Below, in pieces: positions 44,746 through 52,963 of a stretch of DNA of 64,000 bases. The notes under the pieces were generated by a model. It saw nothing but the letters and a program-made list of their open reading frames with translations. It was not told the origin of the DNA and did not search any database. The stretch's first letter is position 1; every line of letters starts with the position of its first letter. Location: positions 62,001-126,000 of the forward strand of contig NZ_KV917376.1 in the NCBI RefSeq assembly GCF_002019695.1. Direction: 5' to 3'. This stretch comes from Evansella clarkii. Lineage in GTDB: Bacteria; Bacillota; Bacilli; Bacillales; Salisediminibacteriaceae. Made by a program: the position numbers and the translations under genes.

Positions 44746-46617
44746 TTACTCTTTAGGTTTAACCATCAGGTACCCTGTCATTTCCTGATGAAGTGCTGAA
44801 CAGAAGTTTGTACAATAGATAGGGAATACTCCGGCTTTATCTGCAACGAATTCCAGAGTTTTTGTCTGCCCTGGCATTTGTTCAAAGTTAAGATCATAGT
44901 CCATGATTCCCAGCCCGTGTACGATATCCTGGTCGAAATCCGTGTTCGTGATATGCATGGTTACCGTATCGCCTTCGTTTACCTCAATCACGTCCGGACG
45001 CTCAGAAGCTGCATCGAAGATAAATTTCGAACGCATTGATATACCATAAACAGTTACATTGTCCCCATCCCGCTCAATCCGTGTATCGTTTTGGTCGTAA
45101 ACCGCGTTCGGATTTGATTCATCCATTTCATACACGTGGAACGGATTAATAACGTCCCTGTGCACCATCTGGCCGTAGTGAGGCTCAGGATTCACTGGCA
45201 CTGACATTAAGTGCCTCATTTCATCGCCGCTAATATCAAATAAGTCCATGGATTCCGGATGTGACGGACCTACGGAAAGGAAGTTATCCTTAGCAATTTT
45301 ATTTAAAGATACAAGATATTTTCCTTGCGGATCAGCTGTATCTCCATGTGGAGTTACTAAGTGCCCAGGTGAGTAATAAACATCATGGCGGTCAATCACT
45401 TCACCAGTTTCATACTCCCACTTTACAACTTCTGAAGAAATGAACATTGTAGTATACGCATTTCCTCTTTCATCAAACTGAGTATGAAGCGGCCCAAGTG
45501 CTCCTGGAGGATCAACTTCACGCTCCATTACTGAGTCGTAGTTCAGTACTGGCAATCCGTTTCGCTCACCGGAGAAATCTTCATTTTCAATTGCTTCAAA
45601 AGCTTTTTCAAAGCTGAAAACTGTCATTGCCGGAGCAAGCTTTCCGGAAGCGATAAAATATTTTCCGTCTGGTGATACATCAATACCGTGCGGTGACTTG
45701 GCTACAGGCACCAGGTAAATATCCCCTTTATGCTTTTCAGGATAAATCATTTTCTCACCGTTGAACTCTTCGTATTCGCCGTTCGCAACTCTTTCCTCAA
45801 GGTTTTTCCAATTAAACAGAACAATATAGTCCCGGTCTGCCTGTGATGCATTAATTTCCAGATTTGTTGTAGCTTCTTCCGTGTTGTAAGTGGAAATTAC
45901 CGCCCAGTCGCTTGAATCTCTTTTACCGGCCCGGGCTTTGTCATAGCTCCACGGCGGAAGTGCAACCTGGTAGGCTACATCAAATTCCTTGCTTTCCTGG
46001 TCAAAGGTTACTGCTGACATTACTCCCCGGAACTCTTCACTATAGTCGTCCAGTGAAGCATAATCTGTGTCGAACGGGAGTGAAAAACGAGTAGGGAGGA
46101 ATATATATTCCGTATTTTCAGTTACAAAAGCCGCACAGTGCGGACCGCCGATATTCGGTACTTCAAGAATGTCCACTGTATGAAAGTCTTCCAGATCAAT
46201 AGCTGCAACCCGGTTATTAGCTACATCTGTAGCAAAAAGGAAGTTGCCGTCATAGTCTCCGTTTGTTTCTGATAATGCAGGGTGGTGAAGATCTCCCCAT
46301 GTATAACCGCCAAGCATTTCTTTCGATTCTTTATCAAATCCGTAGCCTGTGGCTGGGTCAGGCGTAAAAACCGGGATCGTACGTATATGTCTCATGGATG
46401 GGACTCCGTATACAAACAATTGTCCCGAGTGTCCTCCTGAGTTAATTAAGTAATATTCATCATGTTCGCCGTGAGGGACATACACTGCTTCCGCATTGCT
46501 CTTGTTTTCCGATGAAAGGGCCTGTTCCTCGGCCCCGAGAGATGAGCTGCCAAAGAATACGAATGCCACTAGCAGTCCGGCAAGTATCCCCCCAGCTCCT
46601 GAAAAAAGCTTCTTCAT
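44746..46617 (-). CDS. nosZ: Nitrous oxide reductase NosZ, Sec-dependent (clade II)
   Basis: 623 aa. A Sec signal peptide without twin arginines (about 1-29) marks the clade II type. The beta-propeller (about 45-500) supplies the CuZ His ligands seen in GGPHCAAF, KSPHGIDVSPDG, LHTQFDERG and VTPHGDTADPQG. The C-terminal cupredoxin carries CuA: Cys602, Cys606, His610 and Met613 in CTNFCSALHQEM, plus a His in QDIVHGLG. It reduces N2O to N2, with electrons from the cytochrome encoded just upstream. All expected motifs are present, so an active enzyme is likely. Confidence 0.95.
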   Translation of the reverse strand: MKKLFSGAGGILAGLLVAFVFFGSSSLGAEEQALSSENKSNAEAVYVPHGEHDEYYLINSGGHSGQLFVYGVPSMRHIRTIPVFTPDPATGYGFDKESKEMLGGYTWGDLHHPALSETNGDYDGNFLFATDVANNRVAAIDLEDFHTVDILEVPNIGGPHCAAFVTENTEYIFLPTRFSLPFDTDYASLDDYSEEFRGVMSAVTFDQESKEFDVAYQVALPPWSYDKARAGKRDSSDWAVISTYNTEEATTNLEINASQADRDYIVLFNWKNLEERVANGEYEEFNGEKMIYPEKHKGDIYLVPVAKSPHGIDVSPDGKYFIASGKLAPAMTVFSFEKAFEAIENEDFSGERNGLPVLNYDSVMEREVDPPGALGPLHTQFDERGNAYTTMFISSEVVKWEYETGEVIDRHDVYYSPGHLVTPHGDTADPQGKYLVSLNKIAKDNFLSVGPSHPESMDLFDISGDEMRHLMSVPVNPEPHYGQMVHRDVINPFHVYEMDESNPNAVYDQNDTRIERDGDNVTVYGISMRSKFIFDAASERPDVIEVNEGDTVTMHITNTDFDQDIVHGLGIMDYDLNFEQMPGQTKTLEFVADKAGVFPIYCTNFCSALHQEMTGYLMVKPKE

Positions 46618-46640
46618 TTACTTCCACCTCCGTATAATGA

Positions 46641-47099
46641 TTACTGGTTTTCTGCTATTTGCAATACCTCCGCGATAGCCTCGATTTCTTCTTCAGTCAG
46701 GGGATTCTCTCCAAGGACCGTTGCCATTACAGCTGATGTTGGCTCCGCAAGAAACTCTTCCATTGTCTTTCCATGTTTCCCTTCCATAATGCTGTACACA
46801 TGTGATAAATCAGGACCAGTTGGAGGGCCCTCAAGGCCGATTTCAGATACTGCGTGACATGCTACACAGCCCTTTTGTTCAAGTACTCTTGATTCTAGCT
46901 GAACTACATTTTCACTGTTTTCTTCTGATTCTGCGTTCTCATCTGCATGGCCGTTCTCTTCCGCCGCCTCTTCAGCATGCGATTCAGGTGCAGCTTCTGC
47001 AGGTTCTTCTTTGGAAACAGTTTCACCTTGGAAGATAAAAAAGCCCGCTGTAAGCGCTATCACGAAACCAGCTATAAATATAACTAAATTTGATTTCAC
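46641..47099 (-). CDS. nosC: NosC, membrane-anchored cytochrome c
   Basis: 152 aa. One N-terminal membrane anchor (about 5-24), a long Ala/Glu linker (about 28-70) and a small class I cytochrome c domain with the haem motif CVACH and a methionine-containing C-terminal helix. First gene of the operon; it feeds electrons from the quinol/cytochrome chain to NosZ. GGAGGCAATC ribosome site. Confidence 0.9.
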   Translation of the reverse strand: MKSNLVIFIAGFVIALTAGFFIFQGETVSKEEPAEAAPESHAEEAAEENGHADENAESEENSENVVQLESRVLEQKGCVACHAVSEIGLEGPPTGPDLSHVYSIMEGKHGKTMEEFLAEPTSAVMATVLGENPLTEEEIEAIAEVLQIAENQ

Positions 47100-47148
47100 T
47101 GCTGATTGCCTCCTTTATTAGATTGAATTTATAAGTCCTCTTTCAGGA

Positions 47149-47193
47149 TTTATACTAAAGGAGCCCAGAGAGAAACAAAGTGACTTATATCAC
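47149..47193 (-). promoter_or_regulatory. Fnr-type box and -10 of the nos operon
   Basis: GTGACTTATATCAC (47180-47193) matches GTGA-N6-TCAC. A TATAAA -10 box (47149-47154) lies such that the box centre is about 42-45 bases before the probable start of transcription, the class II activator position. This supports anaerobic induction by Fnr. Confidence 0.65.
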
Positions 47194-47249
47194 AACATTT
47201 CCAGTGTTCGATTTTCGTTCATAAATGTGAGCAGAATTACAACAATTCA

Positions 47250-47263
47250 GTGACAATTGTCAC
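47250..47263. promoter_or_regulatory. Second GTGA-N6-TCAC palindrome
   Basis: GTGACAATTGTCAC is a perfect 14-bp palindrome of the Fnr/CRP class, 70 bp upstream of the first box. Confidence 0.55.
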
Positions 47264-47271
47264 TTTTTCAC

Positions 47272-47308
47272 GCTAAAAAGAGGACCTGAATTTTCTTCAG
47301 GACCTCTT
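47272..47308 (-). terminator. Intrinsic terminator of the flavin reductase gene
   Basis: AAGAGGACCTGAA pairs with TTCAGGACCTCTT, with a T-run on the minus strand. Confidence 0.9.
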
Positions 47309-47338
47309 ACTGTTATTGCTATTGAAGCTTTATTTAAT

Positions 47339-47947
47339 TTATTCAGGCCGGTCCAGTGAAAACACTTCGCCGAGCTTTGTATAATCACGACCGCCAAGTC
47401 TTGCTACAGGGCTTAGCTGGTGTACATCGATTTTTCCGTCTTTTAACACTTCATCCGCAAGATGATAATGGAGCACCCTGCCAATAATCAGGTCTGTCTT
47501 TGTGTCTCCCTCTTCAAAAACGAGATGCTTTTCTAATTTGCACTCAAGCCTTATCCGTGATTCCTTTAAACCTGGCACTTTAACCGCAGTGCTTTCTACA
47601 GGAATGAGCCCGGCTCTTTCTGCTTCACTTTCATCAGGTGCAAGGCTGGCCGCAGTTTCATTCATTGCTTCTGCATTTTTCTCATCCGTTATATGAACCA
47701 CAAATTCTCCCTGCTCCAGAATGTTTCGTGCTGTGTCCTTCTGCAAGTTACCTCTGCGGCCTATAGATACAGACAGCAGTGGCGGCTGGGCGGAAAGAAC
47801 GTTAAAAAAGCTGAACGGAGCAGCATTTAACGTGCCATCTTTAGCCAGTGAAGTTACGAAAGCAATAGGTCTGGGAAGTATGGCTGATGTTAACAGCTGG
47901 TAATTTTCCTTTTTACTCAGTTTTTCTGAATCTATCGACTGCCACAT
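47339..47947 (-). CDS. FMN-binding flavin reductase-like protein (DIM6/NTAB family)
   Basis: 202 aa. Split-barrel flavin reductase fold with SAILPRPIAFVTSLAKDG, NAAPFSFFNVLSAQPP and IGRRG near the N-terminus, and IIGRVLHYHL towards the end. Such proteins bind FMN and reduce flavins or act as oxidoreductases. It follows the esterase gene by two bases (TAA then ATG nearly adjacent), a co-transcribed pair reminiscent of the quinone-detoxification genes in bacilli. Confidence 0.82.
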   Translation of the reverse strand: MWQSIDSEKLSKKENYQLLTSAILPRPIAFVTSLAKDGTLNAAPFSFFNVLSAQPPLLSVSIGRRGNLQKDTARNILEQGEFVVHITDEKNAEAMNETAASLAPDESEAERAGLIPVESTAVKVPGLKESRIRLECKLEKHLVFEEGDTKTDLIIGRVLHYHLADEVLKDGKIDVHQLSPVARLGGRDYTKLGEVFSLDRPE

Positions 47948-47949
47948 TT

Positions 47950-48573
47950 TTATTCCGTGCCTTTCAGCTTAGTCATATACCAGGCCGCTGCCTGGTTAAC
48001 CTCATCCTGTGTCAGCTGGTGTCCGTGTTCAGTCCAGTAAAGCTCAACTTCCGCACCAGCCTTCGTCAGCGCTTCATTCAGCTCCTTCGCTTCGTCTGCC
48101 GGACAAATCGGGTCATTTTTCCCTGCACCTATAAATACTGGCGTATTATCTTTTCCGGCAACTGCAATGTCACGGCGGGGTACCATTGGATGGAACAGCG
48201 CCGCACCTTTTAATGGATTATCATAATGATATAAAAGACTCCCGGCAATGTTTGCTCCATTTGAATAACCCACAGCAACTACATGCTTTCTGTCAAAACC
48301 GTAGTTAACAGCCGCCTGATCAACAAAATCCTTAAGTTCTTTCGTCTTTAACACCAGATCTTCCTGGTCAAATACACCCTCTTCAAGGCGCCTGAAAAAT
48401 CGGTTCATATTCCCTTCCCGCGAATTGCCGCGCACACTGAGAATAGCTGCTCCAGGGTCAATTAAATTTGCAAGAGGCAGCAGATCATTTTCATCTCCAC
48501 CTGTACCATGAAGAAGTAACAGGGTATTTTTATTTCCTGGCTGACCCTCTTTAAAAATGTGTTCCATATCCAT
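47950..48573 (-). CDS. Alpha/beta hydrolase, MhqD-like carboxylesterase
   Basis: 207 aa from ATG at 48573 (GGAGAG upstream; 23 codons shorter than the longest frame). Oxyanion region LLLHGTGGDENDL, nucleophile GYSNGAN, Asp in NDPICP and His in EHGHQLT: a complete serine hydrolase triad. Resembles B. subtilis MhqD (YodD), which belongs to the MhqR regulon against methylhydroquinone and catechol. No clear MhqR palindrome was found upstream. A TATACT -10 box lies about 25 bases before the ribosome site. Confidence 0.8.
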   Translation of the reverse strand: MDMEHIFKEGQPGNKNTLLLLHGTGGDENDLLPLANLIDPGAAILSVRGNSREGNMNRFFRRLEEGVFDQEDLVLKTKELKDFVDQAAVNYGFDRKHVVAVGYSNGANIAGSLLYHYDNPLKGAALFHPMVPRRDIAVAGKDNTPVFIGAGKNDPICPADEAKELNEALTKAGAEVELYWTEHGHQLTQDEVNQAAAWYMTKLKGTE

Positions 48574-48900
48574 AATTAACACTCTCCTAACTTGAATTAA
48601 ATAGTATACTCTTTTAATTTTTTGCTGCCGGGGAAAAGACAATACTGTCTTTACCTGGCTGTTTTAATTTAATTTCCCTATACCCGGAGTGTTTTAATTA
48701 AATGCAGCACTCTGAAATACGAGTAATACGGGCAGTTTTACTAATTAGCAGACATTTTTCCACACTGGAGTAAATTGCCTAAGCTTTCAAAAAGTAAGTA
48801 CCTTGATTGTAACCATAAACCGGCCTTTAATTCAAAGTTTTTGATTTTCTGTTGTGGAAAGCAGGTAATTTTTTGGCTTATCAATGGGGGAAGGTTGAGA

Positions 48901-48990
48901 TATCGGCGAAAAAATTATTTTATCGGCGAAATCGAGGTTTTATCGGCGAAATTTTATTCTTATCGGCGAAATCGGACTCTTTATCGGCGA
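48901..48990. repeat. TATCGGCGAA repeats at 20-bp intervals
   Basis: Five copies of TATCGGCGAA start at 48901, 48921, 48941, 48961 and 48982: exactly 20 bp apart, then 21. The reverse complement core TTTCGCCGATA matches that of the 6366-6545 repeats. The rest of the 48574-49065 gap contains only the terminator at 49017. Confidence 0.9.
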
Positions 48991-49016
48991 CCCGCCAATA
49001 AACTCATAGTTCCGAA

Positions 49017-49058
49017 CCAAAAAACAGCCTGCAGTCATGTTTTCCAGACTGCAGGCTG
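49017..49058 (-). terminator. Intrinsic terminator
   Basis: CAGCCTGCAGTC pairs with GACTGCAGGCTG; the minus strand continues TTTTTTGG. Confidence 0.9.
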
Positions 49059-49065
49059 CATTCAG

Positions 49066-49557
49066 CTATATAAATGTGCTTAGTATAGATTGAACATACT
49101 GATAGTTCCTAATAAACATATATAAAAATACACTGCCGATCAGAAAAACAGGCACTACAGCCAGCATCAGATCGTTAATATCCGCCCTTGTTTTAGGGAG
49201 AACCGCAATTTTCCCCTGAAAGATTTTAATAATCAGCATCACCGTTATCGGGACGATAGAGTAAAAGACAAATGCCGAGCCCCTTAACTGGTCAATATTG
49301 TAGGTGATCAGGGATATCCCCAGCTCACTGGCATCCTCTGAATTTACTTCATAGCTGGTTGTCAAAAACAGTCCTTCATGGACAATCAGCCCGGCTTCTG
49401 TTTCCTCATATGTATAGTTAAACGGATAAATTTCATATACTTCAATCAAAAAAGCTATTAATACTGTTGCCAGCAGAACAGCCGCACCGGCAATTATATT
49501 CCCCCGGGATAATGTAATATTCGTCTTCTTATCCTGTTCTTCACTAATTTTGAACAC
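49066..49557 (-). CDS. Small membrane protein of unknown function
   Basis: 163 aa with three or four hydrophobic segments (about 21-42, 90-112, 130-150). Between the first two is an outer loop with Tyr- and Glu-rich sequence, PFNYTYEETEAGLIVHEGLF. No conserved motif was recognised. Single-gene transcript. Confidence 0.6.
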   Translation of the reverse strand: MFKISEEQDKKTNITLSRGNIIAGAAVLLATVLIAFLIEVYEIYPFNYTYEETEAGLIVHEGLFLTTSYEVNSEDASELGISLITYNIDQLRGSAFVFYSIVPITVMLIIKIFQGKIAVLPKTRADINDLMLAVVPVFLIGSVFLYMFIRNYQYVQSILSTFI

Positions 49558-49774
49558 CTCGCTTCATATATGCTCTGACTTTCCCTTAATTATATCATTG
49601 TACATATAGCAGAGCCCCACCTTAGTTTTTTATCACAAAACTGCAGGAATTATAACCTCTCATTTACAGTACAAACATCATACCTTCTATTACAGTGGAA
49701 CGCAAAAATTCTTTTCCACAGACCCCATGATGACTTCACCCAGCTGAAAAGACCAGAATTTCTTTTCATACAGC

Positions 49775-49812
49775 AAAAAATACACACAGGCAGAAATGAA
49801 GTACCCGTGTGC
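49775..49812 (-). terminator. Intrinsic terminator of metNIQ
   Basis: CACACAGG (49783-49790) pairs with CCCGTGTG (49804-49811), followed on the minus strand by TATTTTTTGC. Confidence 0.85.
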
Positions 49813-49825
49813 ATTCATAATACTC

Positions 49826-50644
49826 TTAATAGTCCTGCAGTTCTTCCAAACTTACAAACATTGGAACCAGTGCCTGATTATACGCTTCAAGAAGATAGTT
49901 TTCTACATCTTCCTGCTGGTATAGCTCTACAACTCTAAGCAGTGTTTCATCGTCCTGGCGCTCCGCCTGTGCAGCGATAATGTTGATATAAGGATCTGCC
50001 GTTGCACCTTCAATGTAAATCGCATCCTCTAAAGGACTAAAACCTGCTTCTCTCGCAACACCATTATTGATTACTGCAGCATCAACATCTGGCAGCGCAC
50101 GTGGTGCGTGGGCAGCCTGGATTTGCTCGAATTCAAGACCGAGGGGATTTTCTGTAATAAATTCAGGTCCGCCTACTCCTTCAAAGTCATCTGCCAATCC
50201 AATAAGGCCTGCTTCTTCCAGTAAAAGAAGTGCTCGTCCCTGGTTTGTTTCTTCCTGGTCAATTGTGATTGTAGCACCTTCCGGGATATCTTCCGGTGAT
50301 TCATGTTTGTCGGAATACAGTCCCATTGGCGCAAGATATGTCGCTCCGAGAGGCACAAGATCAAGATTATGCTGCTCTTTAAAATGGTCAAAATAAGAAA
50401 CAGTCTGGAAAGCATTGATATCAATTTCACCATCAGCCAGCGCCTGGTTTGGCCGTACATAGTCGGCAAACTCCACGATGTCGATTGTTATATCTTCTTC
50501 TGCCGCTTTTTCTTTCATGTATTCCCAAACCGGAACTCCGGAACCGTTAACTCCTACCGTTACTGTGTCATCGTCACTGCCGCATGCAGCTAAGATTGTT
50601 CCTGCTGTTATTAAGCTTGTTAGTGTTAAAAATAGTTTTTTCAT
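49826..50644 (-). CDS. metQ: MetQ, methionine-binding lipoprotein
   Basis: 272 aa. Lipoprotein signal with ILAAC (Cys20), then a NlpA/MetQ-type solute-binding domain (VPVWEYMKEKAAEEDITIDI, DGEIDINAFQTVSYFDHF, MGLYSDKHESPEDIPEGATI). It captures methionine outside the membrane for MetNI. Last gene of a SAM-riboswitch operon. Confidence 0.93.
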   Translation of the reverse strand: MKKLFLTLTSLITAGTILAACGSDDDTVTVGVNGSGVPVWEYMKEKAAEEDITIDIVEFADYVRPNQALADGEIDINAFQTVSYFDHFKEQHNLDLVPLGATYLAPMGLYSDKHESPEDIPEGATITIDQEETNQGRALLLLEEAGLIGLADDFEGVGGPEFITENPLGLEFEQIQAAHAPRALPDVDAAVINNGVAREAGFSPLEDAIYIEGATADPYINIIAAQAERQDDETLLRVVELYQQEDVENYLLEAYNQALVPMFVSLEELQDY

Positions 50645-50696
50645 CTGATTTGTCTCTCCTTTAGTGTATATGTAAATTGTTTAACTCCTGCTGATT

Positions 50697-51359
50697 TTAC
50701 CGCCGCCGGATTGCCTGGGAAAAACGGTTCCCTGCCATCTGCAGCCCTTGTACAAGCAAGACAAGAATGATTACTGTAACAATCATGACATCCGTATGGA
50801 ACCTCTGGTAACCGTAAGCTATCGCCAGATCTCCAAGGCCGCCTCCGCCAATCGCTCCAGCCATGGCAGAAGCACCGATAATACCAATCGTTGCGATTGT
50901 TAAGTTTAAAATGAGTGAGCTGAGAGCCTCAGGCACCATAAAACGGAAAATAATCTGCCACGGTGTCGCCCCCATCGACTCTGCCGCCTCAATAATTCCA
51001 GGGGATACTTCAAGAAGGCTGCTTTCCACAAGACGGGCAATAAATGGAGCCGCGAATACTACGAGAGGTACAACAGCAGCTGCTGTCCCAATAGAAGTTC
51101 CGACTACAAATCTCGTAAAAGGTATAATAGCTACCATCAAAATAATAAACGGGATAGATCGGAAGATATTAACAATGGTATTAGTAATTGTAAAAGTTAT
51201 ATTGTTTTGAAAAAGTCCGCCCTTTCTTGTAACAACGAGAGCGATCCCGATAGGAATTCCGAGCAATGCAGCAAAGAACAGGGAAAAACCTGTCATAAGC
51301 AATGTTTCAAGGGTAGCGTCCCATACGCGGACCCAAAATGTACTCCAATCAATCTCCAT
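50697..51359 (-). CDS. metI: MetI, methionine ABC permease
   Basis: 220 aa, five membrane segments and a conserved permease loop ESMGATPWQIIFRFMVPEAL. Overlaps metN by 11 bases. Methionine uptake. Confidence 0.93.
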   Translation of the reverse strand: MEIDWSTFWVRVWDATLETLLMTGFSLFFAALLGIPIGIALVVTRKGGLFQNNITFTITNTIVNIFRSIPFIILMVAIIPFTRFVVGTSIGTAAAVVPLVVFAAPFIARLVESSLLEVSPGIIEAAESMGATPWQIIFRFMVPEALSSLILNLTIATIGIIGASAMAGAIGGGGLGDLAIAYGYQRFHTDVMIVTVIILVLLVQGLQMAGNRFSQAIRRR

Positions 51360-52377
51360 TCCGTTCTACCTCCTTTATGATTAAGTTCTCTCCAATTTCC
51401 GCTGTGGCTTTGCGGATGTTTTCCTCCGGGCCATAAAACTGAACTATCAGGTTTCCGAACGGCTTGTCCTGGAGCTCTGTAATATGTCCATGCAGCACAT
51501 TCACATCAAGTTCATATTTCCTTGCGATACTGGACAACACAGGTTTACCAGCAAGTCCCCCTTCAAACAGAATCCGGTATAGAGTCGAATTCTTATCTTC
51601 CGGTGCAAGCATATTGAGAATAGACTGGGGAATATCATCCTGCATTACCGAGTTAACAAAGTTTCTCGTCGTCCTGGCCTGCGGTTTTGAAAAGACATCA
51701 AAAACAGAACCTGATTCAATGAGCTCTCCGTTTTCCATTACAGCAACTTTGTTGCAGATCTGCCTGATCACGTGCATTTCGTGAGTGATCATTAAGATCG
51801 TGATGTTGAGCTCTCTGTTAACTTTTTTCAAAAGCTTCAAAATTGAATCTGTAGTCTGCGGATCAAGGGCTGAAGTAGCTTCATCACAAAGCAGGATCTC
51901 AGGTGATGTCGCAAGTGCCCTTGCTATCCCAACACGCTGTTTTTGTCCCCCGGAAAGCTGATCCGGATACTGGTCTGCTTTATCTCCAAGTCCGACGAAT
52001 TCCAGCAATTCAGTTACCTTTGTTTTTACTTCTTCTTTTGGCACCTTCGCCAGCTGCAGCGGGATAGCTACATTGGCGAACACTGTTTTCGTTTCAGCAA
52101 GATTAAAATGCTGGAAAATCATCCCGATATTTTTTCGTTTATCTCTCAATTTAGCAGGCGGGAACTCCGTAATGTCCTCTCCATTAATTAACACTTTTCC
52201 TGTAGTAGGGCGTTCAAGGAGGTTTACACAGCGGATGAGCGTACTTTTACCTGCGCCGCTGAACCCGATCACTCCGTATATATCTCCTTTTTCTACTTCA
52301 AGGGAGACTTCCTTAACAGCGGCAACCTTTTCTTCTCCTTCACCAAACACTTTCGACACCTTATCAAAAACAATCAT
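51349..52377 (-). CDS. metN: MetN, methionine ABC ATPase
   Basis: 342 aa from ATG at 52377 (AAGGGAG 9 bases upstream), the usual length. Walker A GFSGAGKST, signature LSGGQKQRV, Walker B ILLCDEATSALDP, switch His in ITHEM. The C-terminal ~90 residues are the regulatory ACT-like NIL domain that senses methionine. First gene of metNIQ. Confidence 0.95.
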   Translation of the reverse strand: MIVFDKVSKVFGEGEEKVAAVKEVSLEVEKGDIYGVIGFSGAGKSTLIRCVNLLERPTTGKVLINGEDITEFPPAKLRDKRKNIGMIFQHFNLAETKTVFANVAIPLQLAKVPKEEVKTKVTELLEFVGLGDKADQYPDQLSGGQKQRVGIARALATSPEILLCDEATSALDPQTTDSILKLLKKVNRELNITILMITHEMHVIRQICNKVAVMENGELIESGSVFDVFSKPQARTTRNFVNSVMQDDIPQSILNMLAPEDKNSTLYRILFEGGLAGKPVLSSIARKYELDVNVLHGHITELQDKPFGNLIVQFYGPEENIRKATAEIGENLIIKEVERNGD

Positions 52378-52485
52378 GCTTTCCTGCTCCCTTCTTTCCC
52401 CGCAAATCGTACGGGACCGCTCCATTTCCATCAATTTAACGAATCTCGCTTAGTACGGGGCCAGACCCCCGACGATTTTGTGAAC

Positions 52486-52690
52486 AAATAAAAACCCCTC
52501 TTCTTTTAAGTAAGAAGAGGGGCGACATAAACAGGATTTATTATGTATCCACACTCTTCTTATCTCTCAAACCTCTGTAAATACAGGAGTTTGCAGGAAG
52601 TGGCACAGTGTTCCGGGAATTCACATTCTCCCGGAACCCGCTGCCGAGACTTCACAGGGCCTTGTCCCTCCGTCTCTCTTAATAAGAAGA
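52486..52690 (-). promoter_or_regulatory. SAM-I riboswitch (S box) controlling metNIQ
   Basis: On the minus strand the S-box core reads AGAGAGACGGAGGGACAAGG, then CCCTGTGAAGTCTCGGCAGC, with a P1 helix CTTCTTAT (52681-52689 side) and ATAAGAAG (52556-52563 side). It is followed by a terminator CCCCTCTTCTT/AAGAAGAGGGG (52495-52522) and a T-run. SAM binding should favour termination and switch off methionine uptake. The region 52691-52963 on the other side carries the recQ promoter area with no other gene. Confidence 0.93.
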
Positions 52691-52963
52691 TGTTTTTATT
52701 TTTTATTATTGAAATATAATTTAATTTTGTGTTTTTTAGATATTCGCAATATTACTCTTAATAAATAATTCTGTCAAACTATTTCTTAATAATTTTCTCT
52801 AGCCGCCATTTTTGTCACCGCTTACATTGCTGCCAGATAAAGAAAAAGATTTCTTTAAATAAAATTTATTATCCTGCACAAAAATTAGCCTATGTTCCTC
52901 CGGCTCTATCATGTACAATAAACCTAGTCCAAATCTATCGAATAATTTTTTACTGGGGGACGA

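Noticed and set aside
49066-49557. Part of the methionine transporter operon
   Set aside because: It lies behind the metNIQ terminator (49775-49812) and has its own terminator; no related motif.
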